In this document: positions 35,674 through 45,746 of the stretch, piece after piece | Layout of the letters: every line of letters begins with the position of its first letter | How positions within the stretch are numbered: position 1 is the first letter of the stretch | Assembly (NCBI RefSeq): GCF_004331675.1 | Contig: NZ_SJSN01000002.1 | Span: forward strand, 259,956 to 323,955 | Reading direction: 5' to 3' | DNA length: 64,000 bases | Source: Pedobacter frigidisoli | GTDB lineage: Bacteria; Bacteroidota; Bacteroidia; Sphingobacteriales; Sphingobacteriaceae | Made by a program: the position numbers and the translations under genes | The notes under the pieces: model-generated | The model's database searches: none | What the model was told of the DNA's origin: nothing | What the model saw: the letters and a program-made list of their open reading frames with translations, nothing else

Positions 35674-37506
35674 ATGAAAATATTTAAAATACTTTGTTTA
35701 GCATTACCATTTGCACTTGCGATTCAAACCTCGCAAGCGCAAGATACGGTGAGTTACACGGGGAAAACTTTGGTTAATGCAGATTACCATCACGGGCAGC
35801 TTTCGCCAGTAATGGGTGTGCATAATATCCAAACATTCAGAGCAAACAGAGAACATCCTGAATTGGCCGAAAACTTTGGCTGGACGTATAATCACGCCCC
35901 AATGTTGGCTTATTGGAACAATAAATTTTATATTGAATATTTAAGCGATAAGGTTGGAGAAAGCATTCCGCCGGGACAAACATTGGTTCAATCATCAGTA
36001 GATGGTTACACTTGGACAAAACCCGAAGTTGTTTTCCCGATTTATAGAATTCCCGATGGAACTACAAAAGAGGGTAGAACTGATGTGGCAAAAGATTTAG
36101 ACGCCGTAATGCATCAACGTATGGGTTTCTATGTTTCTACCAAAAATCTATTTCTAGTTTTAGGTTTCTACGCCATCAGTTTCGATGCTAAAGACGACCC
36201 GAACGATGGTCATGGAATTGGCAGAGCCGTTCGTGAAATTCAGGCGGATGGAAAGTACGGACCGATTTATTTCATTCACTACAATCATGGTTATTCGGAG
36301 AAAAACACAAAATATCCTTTATATACAAAAAGCAAAAACAAAGCTTTTGTCCAAGCTTGTAAAGAATTGTTGGCGAATAAGTTAATGACGCAACAATGGA
36401 ACGAGGAGGCTGATAGAAAAGATCCTTTAATCACATTACAGAAACAATATAAAGCGTTCAGTTACTATCATTTGCCCGATGGAAGAGTAGTTGGTTTGTG
36501 GAAAAATGCATTAACGGCAATCAGTAAGGACAATGGTAAAAGCTGGCCTGCAAGTGCCTTTCGTGCACCTGGTTTTGTTAACAGCAACGCTAAAATCTGG
36601 GGACAAAAAACTTCGGATGGAAATTATGCAACGGTTTACAATCCATCAGAATACAGATGGCCCTTAGCGATTTCAACTAGTAAAAATGGCTTGGAGTATA
36701 CAAATTTATTATTGGTTAATGGTGAAATTACACCTATGCGTTATGGTGGTAATTACAAATCTTATGGTCCGCAGTATGTTCGAGGCATTATCGAAGGAAA
36801 TGGTAAACCTGCAGATGGAAAGCTGTGGGTAGCCTATAGCATGAACAAAGAAGATATATGGGTTTCTTCGGTTCCTCTTCCTGTAAATGATAAAGCCACT
36901 CAACATGTAAACGATGATTTTGAGAAATTACCAAAAAGCAAAGAACTCGAGATGTGGAATATTTACAGTCCGCTTTGGGCGCCTGTAAAAGTTGAAAACG
37001 GTGCTTTGGTTTTAAGGGATAAAGACCCATTTGATTATGCAAAAGCAGAAAGATTATTTCCTGCATCAAAGAAGATAATCGCCTCATTTTCAGTTACACC
37101 AAAACAAAATGATTTCGGTTTGTTGGAAATCGAATTGCAGGATGCTAAAGGAATGGCAAGTGTTCGTTTGACTTTTGATACCGCCGGAAATTTAAGCGGA
37201 AAAGCCGGCGCCCGCTACAAAAACTTCATGAAATACGAATCCGGGAAAAGCTATGATATTAAACTTAAATTAGACGCTCACACGAGGTTTTATTCGCTCA
37301 CAATTAACGGAAAAGAACTTTCGCTAAGTTTAGCTTTTCAGCCTGTGGCCGATGTTTCCAGAATTGTTTTCCGCACTGGAGATGTTCGTCGTTTCCCTAA
37401 TGTGGATACGCCTGCAGACCAAACTTACGATTTGAAAAATGCAGGTGAGTTAGAGAAAAAAGAAGCTGTTTATTCGATTAAATATTTAAAAACGGAGGGA
37501 TTTTAA
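35674..37506 (+). CDS. Secreted beta-propeller (BNR/sialidase-superfamily-like) protein with C-terminal beta-sandwich
   Basis: 610 residues from the ATG at 35674; the frame can be read from a GTG inside the family-B arm but the ATG gives a clean signal peptide (to about QAQ, 23). The first about 420 residues contain propeller-like strands (WTYNHAPMLAYWNNKFYIEYL, SVDGYTWTKPEVV, SYYHLPDGRVVGLWKNAL, AISKDNGKSWP); about 430-600 looks like a concanavalin-type jelly roll (FDYAKAERLFPASKK, GLLEIELQDAKG). No numbered CAZy family is recognised. Exo-acting rhamnosidase or lyase propellers are known, so a role on pectin side chains is possible. The SGNH esterase follows after one base. Confidence 0.55.
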   Translation: MKIFKILCLALPFALAIQTSQAQDTVSYTGKTLVNADYHHGQLSPVMGVHNIQTFRANREHPELAENFGWTYNHAPMLAYWNNKFYIEYLSDKVGESIPPGQTLVQSSVDGYTWTKPEVVFPIYRIPDGTTKEGRTDVAKDLDAVMHQRMGFYVSTKNLFLVLGFYAISFDAKDDPNDGHGIGRAVREIQADGKYGPIYFIHYNHGYSEKNTKYPLYTKSKNKAFVQACKELLANKLMTQQWNEEADRKDPLITLQKQYKAFSYYHLPDGRVVGLWKNALTAISKDNGKSWPASAFRAPGFVNSNAKIWGQKTSDGNYATVYNPSEYRWPLAISTSKNGLEYTNLLLVNGEITPMRYGGNYKSYGPQYVRGIIEGNGKPADGKLWVAYSMNKEDIWVSSVPLPVNDKATQHVNDDFEKLPKSKELEMWNIYSPLWAPVKVENGALVLRDKDPFDYAKAERLFPASKKIIASFSVTPKQNDFGLLEIELQDAKGMASVRLTFDTAGNLSGKAGARYKNFMKYESGKSYDIKLKLDAHTRFYSLTINGKELSLSLAFQPVADVSRIVFRTGDVRRFPNVDTPADQTYDLKNAGELEKKEAVYSIKYLKTEGF

Positions 37507-37507
37507 G

Positions 37508-38944
37508 ATGATTAGAAACATTAAGTTCCAACTTGTTATATTGTTATTGTCGATTGGCTTTTCAGCCAATGCAAAAATCCTTTTGCCTCAAATTTTATCG
37601 AGCAATATGGTTTTGCAGAGAGAAAAGCCCATCAACATTTGGGGTTTTGCCTCGCCTGATGAAAAAATTGAAGTCACTTTTGCCGGACAGAAAAAACAAG
37701 TTGTTACCGATAAAAACGGGAACTGGTTGGTGGTTTTAGCACCATTAAAAACTTCAGCGAAGCCACAAACTATGGCAATTTCCGGCTCTAACAAAATCGA
37801 ACTAACCAATATTTTAGTTGGCGAAGTTTGGGTATGCTCCGGTCAATCGAACATGGAATACCAAATGCGCAAGCTGGCCAAAATTCCTAAACCTAAAAAC
37901 GAAAAGTTAGGTTTTCCTGCTGATGAAGTTGAAAAAGCGAAAAATACACAAATCAGGATTTTCCTGGTTAACCGTAAACAATTATCGAAACCCGATTCAA
38001 TTCATAAAAGTTGGGCGGTTGCGCAAGATTCGGCCTTACGTGCTTTTTCGGCGGTAGGCTATTTCTTCGCTAAAGAAATTCAGGAAAAACTTGGTATACC
38101 TGTCGGGATGATTTCTTCTTCTGTATCAGGTAGCGCAATAGAGCCTTGGGTTTCTCCTGATGCTTTTGCTCAAGAAGCCTATTTCAAAAACCAAAAAGTA
38201 AGCAACGACCCAGGCAAGTTTTATACGCCAATGATTGAGCCATTAACCAAATTTAAAATCCGCGGTTTTTTGTGGTATCAGGGAGAAACAAATTGCTTTT
38301 TGAATGAGACGATTAGCTATTCTTATAAACTGAAATCGCTGATTAATTTATGGAGAAAAGCTTGGGGAGAGCAAAATTTGCCTTTCTACTATGTTCAAAT
38401 TGCACCTTTCGACTATAGTAAACAAAAGAGCGACAAAGTTGTACTTAAGCCCGATACTGAACCTAATTTTTGGGAAGCCCAACAACAGGTTTTGCGCATG
38501 CCAAATACAGGGATGATTTCAACTTCCGATTTAAACGATAACGGAGGAGATTTGCACCCAACTTATAAATGGGAAGTGGGCAGAAGATTGGCACTTTTGG
38601 CTTTGGGGAAAACCTACAACCAAAAAATAGATTTTTCAGGGCCGATTTTTAAATCTGTTTCTTTCAAAAAAAATGAAGCTATCCTTGATTTTGATTATTT
38701 GAAATCAATTAATTCAACTTCAATAACAGGATTTACGGTTGCCGGAAAAGACGGCAAGTTTGTAAATGCTGATGCTTTCTCAAAAGATGGCAAAATCATT
38801 GTTTCTTCTAAAGAAATTGCAGAGCCAACTTCCGTACGTTATAACTGGACGGAGAATCCGATTGGAAATTTTTACAGCAACGGCTTGCCTGCATTGCCTT
38901 TCCGTACCGATAATCCTCTAACTAATCAATTTAAAACCAATTAA
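37508..38944 (+). CDS. SGNH-type carbohydrate acetylesterase (sialate O-acetylesterase-like)
   Basis: 478 residues with signal peptide ending ANAK (about 23). N-terminal beta domain LPQILSSNMVLQREKPINIWG, then the SGNH catalytic domain: nucleophile Ser114 in CSGQSNME, oxyanion-hole segment WYQGETN, and Asp348-x-His350 in DLHPTYKWEVGRR. The family (DUF303) removes O-acetyl groups from sugars; in this setting acetylated galacturonan or rhamnogalacturonan is the likely target. The stop overlaps the next start by one base. Confidence 0.88.
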   Translation: MIRNIKFQLVILLLSIGFSANAKILLPQILSSNMVLQREKPINIWGFASPDEKIEVTFAGQKKQVVTDKNGNWLVVLAPLKTSAKPQTMAISGSNKIELTNILVGEVWVCSGQSNMEYQMRKLAKIPKPKNEKLGFPADEVEKAKNTQIRIFLVNRKQLSKPDSIHKSWAVAQDSALRAFSAVGYFFAKEIQEKLGIPVGMISSSVSGSAIEPWVSPDAFAQEAYFKNQKVSNDPGKFYTPMIEPLTKFKIRGFLWYQGETNCFLNETISYSYKLKSLINLWRKAWGEQNLPFYYVQIAPFDYSKQKSDKVVLKPDTEPNFWEAQQQVLRMPNTGMISTSDLNDNGGDLHPTYKWEVGRRLALLALGKTYNQKIDFSGPIFKSVSFKKNEAILDFDYLKSINSTSITGFTVAGKDGKFVNADAFSKDGKIIVSSKEIAEPTSVRYNWTENPIGNFYSNGLPALPFRTDNPLTNQFKTN

Positions 38945-41838
38945 TGAAAATCAGATTTAGAAGTGGTTTAAAAATGAATTGTTGGTGTAACAGTTTAGTT
39001 GTACGTGAGGACACGTACCACGGCCTTATGCCTTGGTTCGTGTCTCCACGAACCAAACAATTTAGCCTTAAACAGCTAATACTCTTATTGTGTTTAACAT
39101 CGATGTTTTTTGCTACAAAGGCACAAGAAACAGAACGATTAATGTTATCGGGAACCGGAAATGATAATACCGTAAATTGGGATTTCTTTTGTACAGACGG
39201 TGCAAATTCGGGTAAGTGGAGCACTATTCCAGTTCCATCAAACTGGGAATTACAAGGTTTCGGAAAATACAATTACGGTTTTAATAAGGAAGAAAATAAG
39301 GGAAAAGAGCAAGGACTTTACAAATACAAATTTGCAATTCCGGCAGATTGGAAAAACCGAAAAATCAATATTGTTTTTGAGGGTTCGATGACAGATACAG
39401 AAGTTAAAATCAACGGAAAATCAGCCGGAGAAATCCATCAAGGTTCATTTTATGTTTTTAGTTACGATATTTCAAAACTGATAAAGTTGGGTGGCGATAA
39501 CTTATTGGAAGTAAAAGTTTCTAAGCATTCGGCCAATCAATCGGTTAATGAGGCGGAACGTAAAGCCGATTTTTGGATTTTTGGTGGCATTTTCAGACCG
39601 GTTTTTTTAGAGGCTTTACCACAAACGCATATTGATAGAATTCAGATTGATGCAAAAGCTGATGGTAATTTCAATGCTCAATTGGCTTACACAGGCGATG
39701 CTGATAAAGTAGAAGTGGAGCTTTTTGGTAAAGACGGAAAACGATTTGGCGATAGATTTACAAGTTCGATTAAAAAAGGAACTCAAAAATTGATGTTGAA
39801 TCATCAGTTTTCTAAACCCGAATTATGGTCTTCGGAGTTTCCAAATCTTTACAAGGCTACTTTCACTTTAATCAAAAACGGAAAGGAAATTCATCAGGTT
39901 TCTAAGAAGATTGGCTTTAGAACTATTGAAGTAAAAGAGCGTGATGGTGTTTATGTAAATGGCGTAAAAATAAAATTCAAAGGTGTAAATCGTCATTCTT
40001 TTTATCCGTCGTCGGGCAGAACAACGAGCAAAAAAATCAGCGCAGCTGATGTATTGTTGATGAAAGAAATGAATATGAATGCGGTTCGCATGTCGCATTA
40101 TCCACCTGATGGGCACTTTTTGGATGTTTGCGATTCGCTGGGGTTATTTGTGATGGATGAACTCGCCGGCTGGCATGGAACTTACGACACGCCGACTGGA
40201 ACAAAGTTGATGAAAGAAATGATGCTGAATGATGAAAATCATCCGTCGATTATATTTTGGGCAAATGGAAATGAGGGTGGGCATAATCGCGAACTCGACC
40301 ATCTTTTCCCTGAAGAAGATATTCAGAAACGTTCTGTAATTCATCCGTGGGAAGTTTTTGGCGGATTTGAAACCACACATTACCGCGAGTTTAATTATGG
40401 AATCGGCAATTACGACCATGGACACAACATTTTAATGCCGACTGAATTTCTGCATGGTATGTGGGATGGCGGTCATGGCGCAGGGATTGAAGATTACTGG
40501 AATGCGATGTGGAATAATACGCAATCCGCTGGTGGCTTTCTTTGGGATTTTGCGGACCAGGCTGTAGTCCGTACCGATAAAAATGGTGAATTGGATACCG
40601 ACGGAAATCATGGTCCTGATGGGATTGTTGGTCCTTATCACGAAAAAGAGGGCAGTTTCTTTACCATTAAAGAAGTTTGGAGTCCTGTTTTTGTTGAGAA
40701 AAGAGAAATGACCGCTGGCTTCGATGGTTCGTTTTTATTGGAAAATCGTTATGCTTTTACCAACCTTAATCAATGCACTTTTGAATGGAAATTGAAGAAA
40801 CTAAAATCAGGTGATGATTCTGATTTTAAAGCAGGAAAAGCAGATGCACCAAACATCAAACCTTTCGAAAAAGGGAAATTAAAAATCAATCTTCCGTCAG
40901 ATTGGAGAAGTTTTGATGCACTTTATCTAACGATTAAGGATGTTTACGACAAAGAATTATTTACCTGGAGTTTCCCAATTGCTTTGCCTAAAGACGATGT
41001 GGAGAAAATTGTGGTAAAAACAGCTTCATCAAAAGTGATTTTAAAGGAAGATGCAAAGATGTATCAGGTAACTGCTAACGGCATCGATTTAACATTCGAT
41101 AAAATAACCGGATTGTTGCAGCAGATTAAAAATGCTAAAGGCATAATTCCATTTTCGAATGGACCAATTTTACAAGAGGGCGTTAATAATTTTAAAAATT
41201 TTACAACGAAAATTGATGGCGAAAACTTAATTATTTCCTCCAAATTCGATAAAAAAGAAAGCTGGAATACTTTACAATGGACAATTTATCCATCGGGTTG
41301 GTTAAAAATGGAAGTGAAATATTTTCCATCGGCCTACTTTACCACTTTCGTGGGATTGAATTTTACTTATCCGGAAACTGAAATTAAAGCGGTAGAATAT
41401 AAAGGAAACGGTCCTTACCGGGTTTGGAAAAACAGGATGAAAGGACAGCAGTTTGGCATCTGGAAAAAAGATTACAATAATTCTGCAACCGGTGAGCCGG
41501 CTTGGCAATATCCTGAATTTAAAGGTTATTATTCAAACATGTACTGGTGCGAATTTATCGGTAAGCAACAATCGTTTAAGGTCTTAACCGATAGAGAAGA
41601 CGTTTTTTTAAGATTATTTACACCGAAAAAATCGAAAGATACGGAATACGATAACATGAGCCCGACTTTCCCGAACGGAGATATTTCGTTTATGAATGGA
41701 ATTTCGGCCATCGGTACGAAAACCCAAAAACCTGAAACAACTGGGCCAATGGGAATGAAAAATATTTATTATGATTTTGATAAAGACCCAAGTAGGGCAT
41801 TGGAAATGACATTGTATTTTGATTTTTCAGGGAAATAG
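38944..41838 (+). CDS. GH2 beta-galactosidase-type glycosidase with repeat-derived N-terminus
   Basis: 964 residues. The start ATG overlaps the preceding stop (TAATG), which supports it, but residues about 19-37 (VREDTYHGLMPWFVSPRTK) are encoded by a family-C double hairpin at 39001-39054, and the real Sec signal (KQLILLLCLTSMFFATKAQ) comes only after it. An in-frame ATG at 39028, between the two hairpins, could give a normal signal peptide. The enzyme itself is intact: jelly roll VPSNWELQGFGKYNYGF, barrel with acid/base Glu444 in ANGNEGG and nucleophile Glu501 in PTEFLHG, and C-terminal domains. Likely exo-beta-galactosidase on pectic side chains. Confidence 0.88.
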   Translation: MKIRFRSGLKMNCWCNSLVVREDTYHGLMPWFVSPRTKQFSLKQLILLLCLTSMFFATKAQETERLMLSGTGNDNTVNWDFFCTDGANSGKWSTIPVPSNWELQGFGKYNYGFNKEENKGKEQGLYKYKFAIPADWKNRKINIVFEGSMTDTEVKINGKSAGEIHQGSFYVFSYDISKLIKLGGDNLLEVKVSKHSANQSVNEAERKADFWIFGGIFRPVFLEALPQTHIDRIQIDAKADGNFNAQLAYTGDADKVEVELFGKDGKRFGDRFTSSIKKGTQKLMLNHQFSKPELWSSEFPNLYKATFTLIKNGKEIHQVSKKIGFRTIEVKERDGVYVNGVKIKFKGVNRHSFYPSSGRTTSKKISAADVLLMKEMNMNAVRMSHYPPDGHFLDVCDSLGLFVMDELAGWHGTYDTPTGTKLMKEMMLNDENHPSIIFWANGNEGGHNRELDHLFPEEDIQKRSVIHPWEVFGGFETTHYREFNYGIGNYDHGHNILMPTEFLHGMWDGGHGAGIEDYWNAMWNNTQSAGGFLWDFADQAVVRTDKNGELDTDGNHGPDGIVGPYHEKEGSFFTIKEVWSPVFVEKREMTAGFDGSFLLENRYAFTNLNQCTFEWKLKKLKSGDDSDFKAGKADAPNIKPFEKGKLKINLPSDWRSFDALYLTIKDVYDKELFTWSFPIALPKDDVEKIVVKTASSKVILKEDAKMYQVTANGIDLTFDKITGLLQQIKNAKGIIPFSNGPILQEGVNNFKNFTTKIDGENLIISSKFDKKESWNTLQWTIYPSGWLKMEVKYFPSAYFTTFVGLNFTYPETEIKAVEYKGNGPYRVWKNRMKGQQFGIWKKDYNNSATGEPAWQYPEFKGYYSNMYWCEFIGKQQSFKVLTDREDVFLRLFTPKKSKDTEYDNMSPTFPNGDISFMNGISAIGTKTQKPETTGPMGMKNIYYDFDKDPSRALEMTLYFDFSGK
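39001..39054 (+). repeat. Family-C double hairpin inside a coding sequence
   Basis: First hairpin GTACGTGAGGACACGTAC (39001-39018, 7-base arms), second hairpin GGTTCGTGTCTCCACGAACC (39035-39054, 8-base arms). The two are inverted relative to each other, a REP/BIME-like layout. A partner copy sits in the same place in the gene at 49437; single hairpins occur at 44851 and 53354. Confidence 0.85.
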
Positions 41839-41906
41839 GTTTAACCGCAAAGAACACTAAGTTTTCGCAAAGTAAAGAAGATAGAGTTTTCTCGCTTTGA
41901 GGGGTT

Positions 41907-42040
41907 TGTCATTCTGAACATAGTGAAGAATCTCTAAAGGATGGAAAACTAAGCGTTAATAAATTACTGCCAAAACTAATAATTAGGCAGGTAAGGGCAG
42001 TGAATAAAAACTATCAGATGCTTCGTGCCTCAGCATGACT
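41907..42040 (+). repeat. Family-A inverted-repeat element
   Basis: 134 bases in the 274-base gap between GH2 and GH78. Left arm TGTCATTCTGAACATAGTGA, right arm ending CGTGCCTCAGCATGACT. The inner stem is CTGCC (41967-41971) with GGCAG (41986-41990). Bases 41839-41906 and 42041-42112 around it hold no ORF; the right side is the leader of the GH78 gene. Confidence 0.85.
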
Positions 42041-42112
42041 GCAAATGGGAAAAATAAAAAATAAAAGTAATCAGTGTAATCACTTAATCGGTGTAATCAA
42101 CCGCGAAGCGTA

Positions 42113-44848
42113 ATGAACATTAAAATCTACATAGCGATAATCAGTATTTGGCTACTACCATTTTCAAAAGTGGTTGCCCAAGTTTCGTTGCAAAATACCA
42201 CCTGCGAGATGCTTGAAAACCCTTTAGGAATTGATGTTCAAAAACCTCGCTTGGCATGGCATATTATTTCGAAAGAAAGGAACGTGATGCAAACCGCTTA
42301 TCAGGTTTTGGTTGCTTCTTCTTTAGAGAAATTAAATGCCAATAATGGCGATTTCTGGGATTCAGGAAAAGTGAATTCTGCTGAATCTATTCACCTAGCT
42401 TATGACGGAAAAGCATTGACAAGTCGTGTGAAAGCTTATTGGAAAGTTAAAGTTTGGACAACTGCTGGTCAGAGCGAGTGGTCGGGCAATAATTACTTTT
42501 CTATGGGTTTATTGTATTACAAAGATTGGCCAAAAGGTTGGATAGGTTTCGATAGGGCTTTTCCATGGGATAATATTAAAACCGATTCCAGACTATCAGC
42601 AAGATATTTTAGAAAGGAATTTCAGAGTTCAAAAACCGTAATGTCTGCCACGGCAACTATTATCGGTTTGGGTTTATATGAGCTTTTTATTAATGGAAAA
42701 AAAGTTGGGGAGGATGTCTTGTCTCCATCGCCAACGGATTACACCAAGAATGTAAAATACAATACTTATGACGTAACCGACTACATCCAAAATGGTAAAA
42801 ATGCGGTAGGTGCGATTTTGGGTAACGGACGGTTCTTCGCCATGCGCCAAAATGAAAAGCCCTATAAAATTAAAACATTTGGTTTTCCGAAAATGCTGAT
42901 GAATATCAACATCGTTTATACAGATGGAACAACAGCAAATATAGATACCGATAACAGTTGGAAAGGCACTGCTGATGGGCCAATCAGAACCAATAACGAA
43001 TACGATGGTGAAGAATACGACGCGACCAAAGAAGTTTTAGGCTGGAATAAAGTTGGTTTCGATGATAGTAAATGGGCTAAAGCAGAATTTGTTCAGGAGC
43101 CGACTGGCGTTATCGAGGCGCAAATGAATGAAAATATGCGTGTGATGAATACGCTTAAACCATTGTCGATTACCAAACTTTCAGGTGGAAGATTTATCTT
43201 GGATATGGGGCAAAACATGGTGGGTTGGTTGCAAATCAAAGTAAAAGGCTTAAAAGGAAAACAAATAAAAATGCGTTTTGCAGAATCTTTACAAGATAAT
43301 GGAGAGCTTTTTACAGCCAATCTTCGAAACGCAAAATGTACTGATTTATACACTTTGAAAGGCGGAGAACAGGAAACTTGGGAACCTACTTTTGCCTATC
43401 GGGGATTTAGATATGTAGAACTTTCAGGTTACACGTATCAACCATCAGTTAATGATTTCTTAGGTAAAATGATTTACGACAATATTAAAACAGTTGGAAC
43501 TTTCGAAACTTCGGATGCGCTAACCAATCAGATTTTTAAAAATGCCTGGTGGGGAATTGCGGGGAATTATAAAGGTATTCCGATTGATTGTCCGCAGAGA
43601 AATGAGCGTATGCCTTGGCTTGGCGATAGAGGCGCCGTAGCTTATGGCGAAAGTTTCGTTTTTGATAATGGCAGGTTTTATACAAAATGGTTGCAGGACA
43701 TCAGAAATTCCCAAAAAGAAGATGGCGCTATACCTGATGTTGCCCCTGCTTTCTGGAGGTATTACAGCGATAACATGACCTGGCCTGGCGCAATGCTTTT
43801 GGTTACGGAAATGGTTTACAAACAAACCGGCGATGTTTCTGCAGTGCGTGATAATTATCCGGCGATGAAAAAATGGCTCGCTTACATGCAATACCGCTAC
43901 ATGAAAGATTACATTTTAACCAAAGATAGTTATGGTGATTGGTGCATGCCACCGATTACGATTGAGTTTGGAAGAGGAAAAAGTGCAGATAAAAAATATC
44001 CGTCAGAACTGATTTCAACAGCTTATTACTATCATTTCACGCAGTTGATGATTCAATTCGCACAAGCAATTGGTAATGAAGAGGATGTGAAAAATTATCA
44101 GGCTTTGGGAGATAAAATTAAGAACGCTTTCAACCAAAAATATTATAATGAGAAAGGTTGTTATGCCTCAAATGCCTTAACTGATAACATCATTCCGCTA
44201 TATTTTGGCATAGTTCCGAAAGATAAGGTTGAGGGAGTTTTTAAAAATATTACTTACACCGTTGAGGTAACCAATAAAGGTCATTTAAGCAACGGTTTGG
44301 TGGGTATTCAGTGGTTGATGCGCTGCTTGAATGAGTATGGCAGACCGGATTTGGCTTACACCGTTGCAACTCAAAAAACATATCCGAGTTGGGGTTACAT
44401 GGTGGATAACGGTGCAACAACGATTTGGGAACTTTGGAATGGCAACACCGCCGACCCGAAAATGAATTCGCAAAACCATGTAATGATGCTTGGTGATTTG
44501 TTAATCTGGTATTACGAAAATCTGGCAGGCATTAAATCAGAAAGTGCAGCTTTTAAGAAGATTATCATGAAACCTGAAATGATAAACAGATTGAATTCTG
44601 TAAATGCAAGCTACAATTCTGTTTACGGTTTGATAAAAAGCAGTTACACTAAAACTGTAAAAACATTCAACTGGAATGTAACCATTCCACCAAACACAAC
44701 GGCTTTGGTTTACATACCTGCAAATAATAAAAATGAGGTTTCAGAGAAATTGAAATCAATAAAAAATTTAAAATTTATAAAAATGGAGAATAATAGAGTG
44801 ATTTATGAAGTTGGTTCGGGTGATTATTCGTTTGTGGTGGAGAAATAA
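42113..44848 (+). CDS. GH78 alpha-L-rhamnosidase, copy 1
   Basis: 911 residues with signal peptide ending VVAQ (about 23). Order: fibronectin-like N-terminal domain (NPLGIDVQKPRLAWHI), rhamnose-binding jelly roll (GLGLYELFINGKKVGEDVLSP), concanavalin-like domain, (alpha/alpha)6 barrel with Glu498 in DCPQRNERMPWLGD and Glu773 in GATTIWELWNG, and a C-terminal beta domain. These are the canonical GH78 motifs with catalytic glutamates. It releases alpha-L-rhamnose by inversion, consistent with rhamnogalacturonan as the locus substrate. Confidence 0.93.
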   Translation: MNIKIYIAIISIWLLPFSKVVAQVSLQNTTCEMLENPLGIDVQKPRLAWHIISKERNVMQTAYQVLVASSLEKLNANNGDFWDSGKVNSAESIHLAYDGKALTSRVKAYWKVKVWTTAGQSEWSGNNYFSMGLLYYKDWPKGWIGFDRAFPWDNIKTDSRLSARYFRKEFQSSKTVMSATATIIGLGLYELFINGKKVGEDVLSPSPTDYTKNVKYNTYDVTDYIQNGKNAVGAILGNGRFFAMRQNEKPYKIKTFGFPKMLMNINIVYTDGTTANIDTDNSWKGTADGPIRTNNEYDGEEYDATKEVLGWNKVGFDDSKWAKAEFVQEPTGVIEAQMNENMRVMNTLKPLSITKLSGGRFILDMGQNMVGWLQIKVKGLKGKQIKMRFAESLQDNGELFTANLRNAKCTDLYTLKGGEQETWEPTFAYRGFRYVELSGYTYQPSVNDFLGKMIYDNIKTVGTFETSDALTNQIFKNAWWGIAGNYKGIPIDCPQRNERMPWLGDRGAVAYGESFVFDNGRFYTKWLQDIRNSQKEDGAIPDVAPAFWRYYSDNMTWPGAMLLVTEMVYKQTGDVSAVRDNYPAMKKWLAYMQYRYMKDYILTKDSYGDWCMPPITIEFGRGKSADKKYPSELISTAYYYHFTQLMIQFAQAIGNEEDVKNYQALGDKIKNAFNQKYYNEKGCYASNALTDNIIPLYFGIVPKDKVEGVFKNITYTVEVTNKGHLSNGLVGIQWLMRCLNEYGRPDLAYTVATQKTYPSWGYMVDNGATTIWELWNGNTADPKMNSQNHVMMLGDLLIWYYENLAGIKSESAAFKKIIMKPEMINRLNSVNASYNSVYGLIKSSYTKTVKTFNWNVTIPPNTTALVYIPANNKNEVSEKLKSIKNLKFIKMENNRVIYEVGSGDYSFVVEK

Positions 44849-44850
44849 AT

Positions 44851-45020
44851 GGTACGTGAGGACACGAACCACGGCGGGCTCTGGGTTTGTCATTCTGAAC
44901 GCAGTGAAGAATCTCCAGGCGATGGAAAACCACTGTAAATATACCGCCGAATTAGAATTGGCAGATTAATTTTAGGACGTGCTAATCGGTTGCAGATTCT
45001 TCGTTGCTCTCAGAATGACA
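44851..45020 (+). repeat. Family-C hairpin followed by a family-A element
   Basis: GGTACGTGAGGACACGAACC (44851-44870) starts two bases after the GH78 stop; the family-A element runs 44888-45020 (133 bases) with TGTCATTCTGA / TCAGAATGACA ends and inner stem CCGCC (44944-44948) with GGCAG (44960-44964). The same C-then-A order is repeated at 53354-53532. Confidence 0.87.
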
Positions 45021-45070
45021 GCATTTTACCGACAGATTAAAAATGTTAAACCAATAATTAAAATACAATT

Positions 45071-45736
45071 ATGAGAAAGATTTTAAAGCCATTTGTACTA
45101 ATCACTTTACTGCTAACCACAGTAAATGTGTTCAGTCAAACAAAAGATGTTGTTGTAACTGAAGAAATTTTAACCAAAGCGAAAGAATTCGTTTCTGCAT
45201 TAAATTTAACCGATGCCACGAGAAAAACTGTGGTCGAAAATGTCATTGCAGTTCATTTAACAACCGTTAGAGATTGGCATAACAACCATCCGGCATCAAC
45301 AGTTCCTGATGGTATTAATCCGGTTACTGGAAATAAACTAAGCGATTTGGATAAACAAATCATCGCAGATTCGGCTATGCCTGCTACTGTTCATCAATCT
45401 TTAATGGATGGTTTGAGGAAAAATTTATCTCCTGAACAAGTAGAAACCATTTTAGATAAATACACTATTGGTAAAGTGGATTTTACAATGAAAGGTTATA
45501 AAGCCATTGTTCCAGATTTAACCGCTGATGAAGAGGCAAAGATTTTAGGATTTTTGAAACAAGCAAGAGAGCAGGCCGTAGATTATAAAAACATGAAACA
45601 AATTTCTGCCATTTTTGAGATTTACAAAACAAAATCAGAGCAAATGCTAAATAACAACGGTCGCAGTTGGAGAGCGCTTTATAGTGCCTACACTAAAAAG
45701 ATAAAAGAAGAAAAGGCTAATAAAGGAAAAAATTAA
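45071..45736 (+). CDS. DUF3826 secreted protein, copy 2
   Basis: 221 residues with signal peptide ending VFSQ (about 23). Like the copy at 18243 it has a helical N-terminal part, MKGYKAIVPDLTADEEAKIL, KQAREQAVDYKN and a C-terminal basic tail. It also carries WHNNHPAS and GINPVTGNKLSDLDK, absent from copy 1. The two are clearly paralogs but far apart in the locus and diverged. Function unknown; linkage to pectin PULs is known for the family. Confidence 0.82.
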   Translation: MRKILKPFVLITLLLTTVNVFSQTKDVVVTEEILTKAKEFVSALNLTDATRKTVVENVIAVHLTTVRDWHNNHPASTVPDGINPVTGNKLSDLDKQIIADSAMPATVHQSLMDGLRKNLSPEQVETILDKYTIGKVDFTMKGYKAIVPDLTADEEAKILGFLKQAREQAVDYKNMKQISAIFEIYKTKSEQMLNNNGRSWRALYSAYTKKIKEEKANKGKN

Positions 45737-45746
45737 CTTCGCAATT

